Source: JALYYC01 sp039922495 (lineage in GTDB: Bacteria; Chloroflexota; Dormibacteria; CF-121). Taken from it: a stretch of 64,000 nucleotides of DNA. Position numbers and translations under genes: made by a program. The stretch lies in the NCBI GenBank assembly GCA_039922495.1, contig JBDTEO010000029.1, positions 132,137 to 196,136 of the forward strand, written 5' to 3'. This document shows, piece by piece, positions 27,441 to 35,550 of the stretch; position 1 is the stretch's first letter, and every line of letters starts with the position of its first letter. The notes below the pieces were generated by a model, which was not told the DNA's origin, did no database searches, and saw nothing but the letters and a program-made list of their open reading frames with translations.

Positions 27441-30400
27441 GTGCCCCAGTCGACTGTCCAGGTCACGCTGCCCGAGATGGGCGAGTCCGTCACCGAAGGC
27501 ACGGTGGCCAAGTGGCTGAAGCAGGTTGGTGAGTCGGTCCGCGAAGGCGAGGGCCTTGTCGAAGTCACGACCGACAAGGTCGATGCCGAAGTCCCGGCGC
27601 CCAAGAGTGGCAAGCTGCTGAAGATTCTCGCGGAAGCCGGCGCCACCATCGCGGTCGGGGCGCCCCTGGCGGAGATCGAGGTCGGCGGCGCCGACGATGC
27701 CCCCGCCGCCGCACCGCCGAAGCAGGCGAGCACGGCGCCACCACCCGCCAAGCCGGCCGAGGCGAAGACGGCCCAATCCACGAGCGAGGCCACCCCGGCT
27801 GCGCCGGCACGCCCGGCGCCGAATGGCGAGCCCGCCGTCCCCGCCGAGGCAACCGAGGGCGCGGCCCTGCTGGCAAAGGCTCGCGGCATCGACCTTGCCA
27901 CCATCAAGGGCACCGGCCCGCAGGGGGCGATCCGGCGCCGCGACGTGCTCGAGGTGATCGAGGCCCACCCGGCGGGCGCGACACCGCCCGGGCAGCCGAG
28001 CACCGACGCGGCGGCGCCCTCGGCCGAAAACCCCGCCACGCCTGCCCCCTCTGCCCAACTGCCCACCGGCACCATCCCCCTGCGCGGAGCGATGAGCGCG
28101 CTGGTCAAGCACATGGAGGAAAGCCGGGAGGTGCCGACCGCCACCAGCTTTCGGACGGTGCGGGTCGACGTCCTCGACCAGCGGCGGCGCCAGCTGAACC
28201 AGGGCATCCAGGCGGCCGGGCGGCCGGAGAAGGTCTCCTACACGCACGTCGTCGCCTTCGCGATCGTTCGTGCCGTCAAAGACGTGCCCTCGATGGCGGT
28301 GACCTTCGACCGCCTTGATGGCGTCCCGACCCGCGTGGCGCGCGGCGTCCATTTCGGCCTCGCCGTCGATGTCCAGCGTCAGGACGGCAGCCGCATCCTG
28401 ATGGTGCCCGTCGTCCATGACGCGGATCGGCTCGAGTTTGCCGGCTTCCGCGATCGATATGAAACGCTGGTCGCGAAGTCGCGGACTGGGAAGCTGGCCG
28501 CGGACGACCTCAGCGGCGCCACCATCGTCCTGACAAACCCCGGAGGCATCGGGACCTCGGCCTCGGTGCCGAGGTTGATGAAGGGCCAGGGCACGATCGT
28601 GGCGACCGGCGCGATCGGCTACCCGCCCGAGTTCAGCACGTTGGCCGAGTCCGGGCTGCGGCAGCTGGGCGTCTCGAAGGTGATGACCCTGACCAGCACC
28701 TACGACCACCGCGTCATCCAGGGCGCCGAATCCGGAGAATTTCTGCGCCGCATCGAGGAGCTCCTGGCCGGCGCGGACGGCTTCTATGAATCCCTCTTCG
28801 AGTCGATGCGCGTGCCGATCCCGGCTGGTGCCAACGAACCGGCTCGCGCCGCCGCGGTTGCCGGCGAGACCGGCACAACCGTCTCCCCCACCGCCGAGGC
28901 CGAAATGCTTCGCGCGGTTGCGGCCGGGATGGCGCTGGTGGCCGCTTACCGCAGCCACGGCCACCTCGCGGCGCGGCTCGATCCGCTGGGCACGCCACCA
29001 TCCGGCGACCCGTCGCTCGATCCGATGAATCACGGCTTGACGCCCGCCACAATGGAAACGGTTCCGTCGGCGGTGCTTCGCGTCCGGGTTCCCGGGGACA
29101 CGCTGGCGGAGGCGCTGCCCCACCTGCATGAGACCTACTGCGGGATGATCGCTTACGAGATCGAGCACATCTCCAGTCACGAACAGCGCAACTGGCTCCG
29201 GGAAAAAATCGAGTCGGGGCGCTACCGGCAGCCGCTCTCACCCGAGCGCAAGCTGCAGCTCCTCGGCCGGCTGACCAAGGTCGAGACGATGGACCGCTAC
29301 CTGCGGCGGGCGTTCCTTGGCCAGAAGACGTTCTCGATCGAGGGCCTCGACTCGATGGTCGTCATGCTCGAAGAGGCGCTCCAGCTGTTCGCCGACAACG
29401 GCGCCCGCCAGGTGGTCATGGGCATGGCGCACCGCGGGCGTCTGAGCGTGATCGCGCACGTCGTCAACCGGCCCTACGAATCGATCCTCGTCGAGTTCGA
29501 ACAGGGCCAGGAGCGACTCGTGGCCGGCGATACCACCGGGGACGTCAAGTACCACGCCGAGGCCGAGGGCACCTACGTCACGCCCAATGGCAAGCAGGTC
29601 TCGGTCAGCCTGCTGGCCAACCCGAGCCACCTTGAGGCGGTTGATCCCGTCGTCGAAGGCTGGACCCGCGCCCAGCAGACCCGCCGCAAAGGGGCGGAGC
29701 TGTACATGGACCGCGTCGGCACGGTGCCGATCCTGATCCACGGGGATGCCTCGTTTGCCGCCCAGGGCGTGGTGCCCGAGACGCTCAACCTGCAGAAGCT
29801 GGCTGGCTATACGACCGGCGGAACGCTCCACCTGATCGCGAACAACCAGGTGGGCTTCACCACGAGCCCGGAGGAAGGGCGCTCCACCCGCTACGCGTCG
29901 GATGTTGCCAAGGGCTTCGACCTGCCGATCGTGCACGTCAACGCGGATGACATCACCGCCTGCGTCAGCGCGGTACGGCTCGCGGTCGCCTTCCGCCAGA
30001 AGTTCGGCCGCGACGTCGTCATCGACCTGATCGGATACCGGCGCGTCGGCCACAACGAAACCGACGAGCCCGCTTACACCCAGCCGCTGATGTACGACGC
30101 GATCAAAGATCATCCCTCGGTCCGGGAGCTCTTCGCTGCCCAGTTGATCGAGGAAGGCCTGCTGACGGCGGACGATGCCGAGGCGCGCGCCGCTGTCGCC
30201 GACGAACGGCTGAAAGGGGCGCACGAGAACGTCAAGACGAGCGCGGCCCACGCCCCCGAGATCCACCGACCGCCGATGGACCCCAGCCCCGAGACCGACA
30301 TCAAGACGATGGTGTCCGCGGAGACGCTGGAGTCGCTAGCCCGGCAGCTGCTGGCGGTCCCAACCGGCTTCACGGTGCACCCGAAGCTGGCCAAGCAGAT

Positions 30401-31472
30401 GGACCGGCGACGCACGCCGCTCGCCGAGCGGGAGATCGACTGGGCGCAGGCCGAGGAACTTGCCTTCGCCAGCCTGGTGACAGGCGGGATCCCGGTTCGC
30501 CTGACAGGACAGGACACCGAGCGCGGCACCTTCAGCCAGCGCCATCTGGTCTTCCATGACCCGAAGACCGGCAAGCGCTGGGCGCCGATCCAGCACCTGG
30601 TTGGCGCGACCGCGACGGTCGAGCTGCATAACAGCCCGCTCTCTGAATACGCGGCGCTCGGTTTCGAGTATGGCTACAGCGCGCAGGCGCCGGAATCGCT
30701 CGTCTGCTGGGAAGCGCAGTTCGGCGACTTCGCCAACGGGGCGCAGATCATCATCGATCAGTTCATCGTCTCCGGCCTGGCGAAATGGGGCCAGCCATCC
30801 CGGCTTACGCTGCTCCTCCCCCACGGCTACGAAGGCGCGGGTCCCGAGCACTCCAGCGCCCGCCTCGAGCGCTTCCTCCAACTCGCGGCCGAAGGCAACA
30901 TCCGGGTCTTTTTCCCCAGCACCCCGGCACAGTACTTCCACGCGCTCCGGCGTCAGGCGCTGCACATGCGGCCACGGCCGCTGGTGATCATGACGCCGAA
31001 AAGCTTGCTCCGGTCGAAAGCCTCGGTGTCGAAACTCGACGACTTCAGCGTCAATGGCTTCAAACGCGTCCTCGACGATCCGATGATGGCCGAGCACCGG
31101 GCTGACGTGACCCGGATCATCCTCTGCAGCGGCAAGGTCTACTACGACCTGATCGGCAGCCCGCTGCGGGCCGAGGCGAAGGATCTGGCGATCCTTCGGT
31201 TGGAGTTGCTCGAGCCGCTCCGCACCGACGACCTGCTCGGCGTGATCGGAAAGTATCCGAACGTCACACAGCTGATCTGGGTCCAGGAGGAGCCGATGAA
31301 CATGGGCGCGTGGACGCACGTCAAGCGGCGCCTGGAGCCGAAACTGCCGAAACATTTGGCGCTCAGCTACGTCGGCCGCCCGGAGCGGGCGAGCCCGAGC
31401 GAGGGCTACGCGATCGCCCACCGGGCCCAGGAAGAGAAGATCGTTCAGGCAGCGCTCAAGCCCTCGGGGTAA
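27441..31472 (+). CDS. kgd: Single-chain 2-oxoglutarate dehydrogenase/decarboxylase: lipoyl-PSBD-E2-E1 fusion
   Basis: 1343-residue enzyme of the TCA cycle. Domain order: lipoyl domain (1-82, lipoyl Lys46 in EVTTDKVDAEV), Ala/Pro-rich linker, peripheral-subunit-binding domain (about 138-175, ARGIDLATIKGTGPQGAIRR), E2 acyltransferase core (about 210-450, with STYDHRVIQGAESG), then a full E1 decarboxylase (LAARLDPLG, GMAHRGRLSVI near 661, GDASFAAQGVV, the ThDP region IVHVNADD, and the C-terminal LLPHGYEGAGPEHSS). Actinobacterial KGD/OdhA proteins fuse E2 and E1 but lack lipoyl and binding domains; here both are kept. No separate E3 is in the window. The start is GTG at 27441, 6 nt after TAGAAT. 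Confidence 0.93.
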   Translation: MPQSTVQVTLPEMGESVTEGTVAKWLKQVGESVREGEGLVEVTTDKVDAEVPAPKSGKLLKILAEAGATIAVGAPLAEIEVGGADDAPAAAPPKQASTAPPPAKPAEAKTAQSTSEATPAAPARPAPNGEPAVPAEATEGAALLAKARGIDLATIKGTGPQGAIRRRDVLEVIEAHPAGATPPGQPSTDAAAPSAENPATPAPSAQLPTGTIPLRGAMSALVKHMEESREVPTATSFRTVRVDVLDQRRRQLNQGIQAAGRPEKVSYTHVVAFAIVRAVKDVPSMAVTFDRLDGVPTRVARGVHFGLAVDVQRQDGSRILMVPVVHDADRLEFAGFRDRYETLVAKSRTGKLAADDLSGATIVLTNPGGIGTSASVPRLMKGQGTIVATGAIGYPPEFSTLAESGLRQLGVSKVMTLTSTYDHRVIQGAESGEFLRRIEELLAGADGFYESLFESMRVPIPAGANEPARAAAVAGETGTTVSPTAEAEMLRAVAAGMALVAAYRSHGHLAARLDPLGTPPSGDPSLDPMNHGLTPATMETVPSAVLRVRVPGDTLAEALPHLHETYCGMIAYEIEHISSHEQRNWLREKIESGRYRQPLSPERKLQLLGRLTKVETMDRYLRRAFLGQKTFSIEGLDSMVVMLEEALQLFADNGARQVVMGMAHRGRLSVIAHVVNRPYESILVEFEQGQERLVAGDTTGDVKYHAEAEGTYVTPNGKQVSVSLLANPSHLEAVDPVVEGWTRAQQTRRKGAELYMDRVGTVPILIHGDASFAAQGVVPETLNLQKLAGYTTGGTLHLIANNQVGFTTSPEEGRSTRYASDVAKGFDLPIVHVNADDITACVSAVRLAVAFRQKFGRDVVIDLIGYRRVGHNETDEPAYTQPLMYDAIKDHPSVRELFAAQLIEEGLLTADDAEARAAVADERLKGAHENVKTSAAHAPEIHRPPMDPSPETDIKTMVSAETLESLARQLLAVPTGFTVHPKLAKQMDRRRTPLAEREIDWAQAEELAFASLVTGGIPVRLTGQDTERGTFSQRHLVFHDPKTGKRWAPIQHLVGATATVELHNSPLSEYAALGFEYGYSAQAPESLVCWEAQFGDFANGAQIIIDQFIVSGLAKWGQPSRLTLLLPHGYEGAGPEHSSARLERFLQLAAEGNIRVFFPSTPAQYFHALRRQALHMRPRPLVIMTPKSLLRSKASVSKLDDFSVNGFKRVLDDPMMAEHRADVTRIILCSGKVYYDLIGSPLRAEAKDLAILRLELLEPLRTDDLLGVIGKYPNVTQLIWVQEEPMNMGAWTHVKRRLEPKLPKHLALSYVGRPERASPSEGYAIAHRAQEEKIVQAALKPSG

Positions 31473-31475
31473 AAT
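31470..31475 (+). promoter_or_regulatory. Predicted -10 box of the small membrane gene at 31484
   Basis: TAAAAT includes the stop codon of the upstream dehydrogenase gene and ends 8 nt before the ATG at 31484. This would allow separate leaderless transcription of a gene only 11 nt downstream. Confidence 0.4.
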
Positions 31476-31483
31476 CTCCCGGG

Positions 31484-31879
31484 ATGAATCTCGTTCAGGG
31501 CGTCAGCAGCTCGGGAATCTTCTCGATCATCGTGGTCGCCATCATCTTCACGGCCGCCGCCGGCCTCAGCATCATCGCCCTGCTTGCCTTCGGGGTCCGG
31601 GCCGGCCTGATGGGAGCCCGCCATACGGCGACGCTCCCGGCCGCCACCGATATCGAGCTACTGGCCTTCCTCCTGGCGACCGTCTTCGGCATGATCTCGA
31701 TCCTGTTGATGACCTTCCTCGGCTTTGCCGAAAACGACCTCGACAACCCGGCCTTCCTCCCGCTCGCCGTCGGCCCGCTCCTGATCGGCGGCCTGTTCCT
31801 TATGACCGGGGCTGGATTGGCCTTCCGTACCGTTCGCGGCCACGCCCGCCGAGATCGCCTCGAGGCCGGCCGCAGCTAG
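31484..31879 (+). CDS. Small integral membrane protein
   Basis: 131 residues with three hydrophobic segments (about 11-37, IFSIIVVAIIFTAAAGLSII; 57-78, LLAFLLATVFGMISILLMTF; 90-111, PLAVGPLLIGGLFLMTGAGL) and a basic C-terminus (RGHARRDRLEAGR). No family is recognised. It follows the dehydrogenase stop by 11 nt and has its own TAAAAT box, so it may be read both from the upstream promoter and alone. Confidence 0.65.
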   Translation: MNLVQGVSSSGIFSIIVVAIIFTAAAGLSIIALLAFGVRAGLMGARHTATLPAATDIELLAFLLATVFGMISILLMTFLGFAENDLDNPAFLPLAVGPLLIGGLFLMTGAGLAFRTVRGHARRDRLEAGRS

Positions 31880-31936
31880 ACCGAAACCGGCAGGGCCCGA
31901 TCTCCGTTCAGCCTTTAACGAACACTGTGCTGTAAC

Positions 31937-31965
31937 TTGACAGCCACAATGGGACTTCTTACTAT
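31937..31965 (+). promoter_or_regulatory. Consensus-like sigma70 promoter
   Basis: TTGACA (31937-31942), a 17-nt spacer and TACTAT (31960-31965) form the most canonical promoter seen in the window. It drives the small gene at 32010 and probably the NTF2-like gene and tRNA-Pro that follow. Confidence 0.7.
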
Positions 31966-32009
31966 AGTGACATCGGCGGTATCAAATAACAGGGAGTCGG
32001 AGAACCAAA

Positions 32010-32174
32010 ATGAACGCCCAGGACGGTCGCGCGATGTTCGAGCTCCAGCTGGAATTGCATACCCGGGCGACCGGCCGGAGGCCGAACATCTCGGCCGACG
32101 ACGTGCTCGAAGTTCACGAAGCGCTCGCCAACCTGGATGGCGACCTCAAGAGCCTCCTCGCCCCGCTTTCCTAG
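32010..32174 (+). CDS. Small hypothetical protein, 54 residues
   Basis: Runs from ATG 32010 to TAG 32172-32174. The product is soluble and mainly helical (MFELQLELHTRATGRRPNIS, then ADDVLEVHEALANLDGDLKS), without a recognised domain. Support for translation is a GGAG Shine-Dalgarno 7 nt upstream and a near-consensus promoter 45 nt upstream. The next gene begins 13 nt after its stop, so they are probably co-transcribed. Confidence 0.6.
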   Translation: MNAQDGRAMFELQLELHTRATGRRPNISADDVLEVHEALANLDGDLKSLLAPLS

Positions 32175-32187
32175 CGCCGGGTCCGAA

Positions 32188-32583
32188 ATGGGGCTGACGA
32201 AAGAGACGGTCACCACCTGGCTCCGCTCGTACGTCAAGGCCTGGGAAACCGAGGACCCGAACGCCATCGGGGCCCTCTTCACGGTGGACGCAACCTACAG
32301 CTACCACCCCTTTGAGGCGCCGGTCATCGGCCGGCTCGCCATCGTCGCCTCCTGGGTCGATGACCAGGATCCGCCGGGGACCTACGACGCCAGCTACGAG
32401 CCGATCGCGATCGATGCCGATCTGGCGGTTGCACAGGGGCGAAGCCGGTACTTCAAGGACGCCTCGAAATCCGAGCTAGATCGAGTCTTTGACAACCTCT
32501 TTCTCATCCAGTTTGATGATCAGGGCCGGTGCCGATCGTTCCGCGAGTGGTTCATGAGTCCCCGAGGTCAGGCCGTACAATAG
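32188..32583 (+). CDS. NTF2-like/SnoaL-type protein
   Basis: 131-residue protein with the cone-shaped NTF2-like plan: an N-terminal helix (TVTTWLRSYVKAWETEDPNAIGALF), then TVDATYSYHPFEAPVIGR, the beta sheet, and a C-terminal motif with FREWF. Such proteins bind small hydrophobic ligands or act as isomerases or hydratases; this one cannot be assigned a substrate. The ATG at 32188 begins the conserved part; there is no strong Shine-Dalgarno. The gene ends 9 nt before tRNA-Pro. Confidence 0.75.
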   Translation: MGLTKETVTTWLRSYVKAWETEDPNAIGALFTVDATYSYHPFEAPVIGRLAIVASWVDDQDPPGTYDASYEPIAIDADLAVAQGRSRYFKDASKSELDRVFDNLFLIQFDDQGRCRSFREWFMSPRGQAVQ

Positions 32584-32592
32584 GTCCGGCTT

Positions 32593-32666
<74 letters not shown>

Positions 32667-32750
32667 TTTCTTCCCACTCGACGATGGGGCAGGCTTAGCC
32701 GATCGCCTCGTAGCGTCGGTTAACCGGCGACTGAAAACGTCGTTTCCGGT

Positions 32751-32770
32751 TGTGACAGACAGCTGTCACA
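32751..32770. promoter_or_regulatory. Perfect inverted repeat upstream of the DUF222/HNH gene
   Basis: TGTGACAG (32751-32758) and CTGTCACA (32763-32770) are perfect inverted repeats with a 4-nt gap. They end 3 nt before the first possible ATG (32774). The position and symmetry suggest an operator, though a hairpin in the mRNA leader is also possible. Confidence 0.55.
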
Positions 32771-32773
32771 GTC

Positions 32774-33988
32774 ATGCGTCACGATAAAAGCATGGCCGAG
32801 TCAGGCAACCTGCTGGAGCAGATCGCGTGCTTGTATGACCGGCTTCCGGCCTGGTTGGCAGGGCAGTCGGATGAGGCCTGCGGGCCGGCCGCGATTAAGT
32901 TGCTCGAACTCTCTGATCGATCCGCGGCAATGGCCACCGGGCCACTGCGGCGCTTTGAGAAGTCCCGCGCCTGGGCCAGCGAGGGCGCGCTGAATATGGT
33001 CGCCTGGCTGCGCTCGCACGGCAAGCTCTCCGGTGGGGCGGCGATGGAACGGGTCGCGATTGCCCGGCAGCTGGAGCAGTTGCCGGAGACCGAGAAGGCC
33101 TTTCAGCGCGGCGAACTGGGCTATCAGCACGTCGCGATCATGACGCGGACGGCGGAGCATGTCGGAACGGCGGCGGTGCAACAGGCTGAGTCGACGCTGC
33201 TAGAAGCGGCCCAGACCCACGACCCGGGGCAGTTCGTCACCATTGCCAAAGAGTTCGAGCACCGGTCCGATGCCGCCGCCGCCTTACACGAAAGCAACCG
33301 GGCGTACAGCCGCCGCTACCTCCACCTGAGCGAGCCCAAGGACGGGCTGGTGCGCCTGGACGGCCTGTTCGATGCCGAGGGCGGGGCGACCTTGAAGAGC
33401 GCCCTCAATGCCGTGATGCCACCACCCAACCGTGACGATGAGCGCAACTCAGGACAGCGCCACGCTGACGCCATGATTGACCTCGCCCGAAAGGCGCTCA
33501 GCGGTGGGAAGGTCGGCAGCACCGGCGGGCAGCGGCCGCACCTGGTGATCACGGCCAGCGTCGAGACCCTGGCGGGCGTTCCTGGCGCAGCACTAGCGCG
33601 GATGGACGGCGCGGGGCCGGTCCCGGCGGAGACGGCGCAGCGCCATGGTTGCGATGCGACGGTCAGCTGGCTGGTGGGAAAGGCCGAGCTCGAGAGCGAG
33701 ACCAGCCACGCGCACCGGCAGATCCCGCCATCGACGCGGCGGGCTCTGGTCGCGCGAGACCGGGAGTGCGTCTTCCACGGCTGTCACCGGCCGGCCAGCT
33801 GGTGCGAGGGGCATCATCTCGTCTGGTGGTCGCGTGGCGGCGAGACCAAACTGGACAACCTGGCCTTGGTGTGCGGCCGGCACCACCGAATGCTGCATGA
33901 GGAAGGCTGGACGCTGGAACGATCCGGAGGCCGTTGGCTGACCAAACCGCCGCGGCAGCGGATCCCAGCACACGCTCGATCGGCCTGA
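32774..33988 (+). CDS. DUF222 / 13E12-type HNH endonuclease-domain protein
   Basis: 404-residue protein. The N-terminal two-thirds matches the DUF222 plan (AWLRSHGKLSGGAAMERVAIARQL, ELGYQHVAIM). The C-terminal HNH nuclease domain is seen at about residues 330-385: RDRECVFHGCHRPASWCEGHH, then WWSRGGETKLDNLALVCGRHHRMLHEEGW. This is the actinobacterial 13E12-repeat family, often present in several copies and of unknown function. The start may be ATG 32774 or ATG 32792. The gene sits about 107 nt downstream of tRNA-Pro and is preceded by a palindromic operator-like sequence. The stop is followed in the same frame by a degraded DUF1801 gene. Confidence 0.85.
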   Translation: MRHDKSMAESGNLLEQIACLYDRLPAWLAGQSDEACGPAAIKLLELSDRSAAMATGPLRRFEKSRAWASEGALNMVAWLRSHGKLSGGAAMERVAIARQLEQLPETEKAFQRGELGYQHVAIMTRTAEHVGTAAVQQAESTLLEAAQTHDPGQFVTIAKEFEHRSDAAAALHESNRAYSRRYLHLSEPKDGLVRLDGLFDAEGGATLKSALNAVMPPPNRDDERNSGQRHADAMIDLARKALSGGKVGSTGGQRPHLVITASVETLAGVPGAALARMDGAGPVPAETAQRHGCDATVSWLVGKAELESETSHAHRQIPPSTRRALVARDRECVFHGCHRPASWCEGHHLVWWSRGGETKLDNLALVCGRHHRMLHEEGWTLERSGGRWLTKPPRQRIPAHARSA

Positions 33989-34133
33989 CGCGCAAGGCAA
34001 AATTCCCACCGTGAAGAACTGAAGCCCTATATGGCGGCCAAAGCTACCGTGCAGGTCCCACTGGACCAGCCATTGCCCATCCCCCTGGTCGAAAGACTGG
34101 TCAAGGCGCGAGTCAAACAGAACGAGAAAGCTC
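33989..34133 (+). pseudogene. C-terminal remnant of a DUF1801 (YdhG-like) gene
   Basis: Directly after the DUF222 stop and in the same frame, codons from about 34013 encode EELKPYMAAKATVQVPLDQP followed by LPIPLVERLVKARVKQN. This matches the C-terminal third of DUF1801 proteins, whose consensus is approximately E-E-L-x-P-Y ... G-x-Q-F-P-L-D-x-P-x-P ... I-V-x-x-R-V-x-E-N. The first about 75 residues of the family are absent and no start codon or promoter is evident. The homologous part ends where the der gene begins on the other strand, so this is a leftover of gene loss or rearrangement. Confidence 0.7.
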
Positions 34134-35472
34134 AGCCCTCGCCGCGCTTGCGGAAGACCAGCCGGAGCGGCGTACCGTCGAAGCCAAAGGCTTTGCGGAG
34201 CTGACTGTCGAGAAAACGCCGATACGAGAAGTGCACGAGCTCCGGTTCGTTCACGAAAAAGACGAATGTCGGCGTCGCCGCCTCCGCTTGGGTCACATAG
34301 AGCACGTTGAGCCGCTTCCCTTTGCGGGTCGGCACCTGACGCTGCCCCAGCGTTGTGCGAAGCCACTTGTTTAACTCCGGCGTCGAGATGCGCCGATCGC
34401 GCTCCGCGACCACCTTGAGGGCAACCTCGAGCGGCTGGGCGACGCGTTGGCCGGTTTTGGCCGAAATGTACGAAATCGGGGCCCAGGGGGCGAAGGTGAA
34501 CTGCTCCTTGATCCGCTTGCGCCAGACTTTCTCTTCTTTCTCTTCGGTGGGCAGCAGGTCCCACTTGTTCAGCACCACGACCAGCCCACGGCCAGCCTCC
34601 ACCACGTAGCCGGCAATATGCAAATCCTGGGCGGTGATCCCGTCCGCGGCATCCAGCACCAGCAAGCCGACATCAGACCGCTCCATCGCCCGGAGGCCGC
34701 GGAGCAGCGAGTACTGCTCCACGCCGCGGGTGAGGCCGTGCCGTCGGATGCCGGCCGTGTCGATGAGCAGGACGCGCTCGCCTTTGAAATCGAGTGTCGT
34801 GTCGACCGGATCCCGGGTCGTCCCGGGGACCGCGGTGACCAGGCTTCGCTCGTCTCCCAAAAGGGCGTTCAGCAGCGACGACTTGCCAACATTGGGGCGG
34901 CCGAGGATGGCGAAGCGGCCGGCGATCGCGTCATCGACCACCTCCGGCCGGGGCGGGGGGAGCAGCTCGACCACGGTGTCGAGCAGGTCGCCGCTGCCGG
35001 TGCCGTGCAAGGCCGAGATGGCGATCGGATCACCGAGGCCGAGCTCGTAGAACTCATTGGCCAGCACCTCGCGATCACGACCGTCGGTCTTGTTGGCCAC
35101 CACCAGCACCGGCGTGCGAGACCGGCGCAATAGTTCTGCAATATCCCGATCGACCGCGGTCAGCCCTTCGCGAACGTCGAGAACGAAAATAATGATGTCT
35201 GCCTCCTGGATCGCCAGCCGGCTTTGCTCTTCCATTCGGCGCCGAAGCTCGCGCTGCGCCGGCACTTCGTCGCGGTCCTTGCCCAGCACCAGGCCGGCGG
35301 TGTCCACGATGACGAACCGCCGACCGCGCCATTCGGCTTCGGCGTAGAGGCGATCGCGGGTGAGGCCGGCCATCGGATCGACGATGGCGCGACGTTCACC
35401 AATGATCCGATTGAAGAGGGCGGACTTCCCCACGTTGGGGCGTCCGACGATGGCAACCAGAGGCGCCGCCAT
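34132..35472 (-). CDS. der: GTPase Der (EngA), ribosome assembly
   Basis: Essential GTPase that assists 50S subunit maturation. The 446-residue protein has two tandem G domains and a KH-like C-terminal domain. G domain 1 shows GRPNVGKSALFNRI, DTAGL and NKTD; G domain 2 shows GRPNVGKSSLLNAL, DTAGI and NKWD; the C-terminus has the conserved FVNEPELVHFSYRRFLDSQLR. The ATG at 35472 opens directly onto the first P-loop. A GATACT box lies 15 nt upstream on the minus strand, giving a short leader without a Shine-Dalgarno. It is divergent from the carbohydrate operon at 35551. Confidence 0.96.
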   Translation of the reverse strand: MAAPLVAIVGRPNVGKSALFNRIIGERRAIVDPMAGLTRDRLYAEAEWRGRRFVIVDTAGLVLGKDRDEVPAQRELRRRMEEQSRLAIQEADIIIFVLDVREGLTAVDRDIAELLRRSRTPVLVVANKTDGRDREVLANEFYELGLGDPIAISALHGTGSGDLLDTVVELLPPPRPEVVDDAIAGRFAILGRPNVGKSSLLNALLGDERSLVTAVPGTTRDPVDTTLDFKGERVLLIDTAGIRRHGLTRGVEQYSLLRGLRAMERSDVGLLVLDAADGITAQDLHIAGYVVEAGRGLVVVLNKWDLLPTEEKEEKVWRKRIKEQFTFAPWAPISYISAKTGQRVAQPLEVALKVVAERDRRISTPELNKWLRTTLGQRQVPTRKGKRLNVLYVTQAEAATPTFVFFVNEPELVHFSYRRFLDSQLRKAFGFDGTPLRLVFRKRGEG

Positions 35473-35537
35473 CAGATCGCCGCGATGAGTATCACCATAT
35501 CAACTACCGAAGCGTAAGCAATTCGGGAATGCGAACT

Positions 35538-35543
35538 TATAAT
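35538..35543 (+). promoter_or_regulatory. Predicted -10 box of the carbohydrate operon
   Basis: A perfect TATAAT ends 7 nt before the GTG at 35551, with no Shine-Dalgarno. It would drive the three-gene run to 40810. Confidence 0.6.
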
Positions 35544-35550
35544 AGGCACC

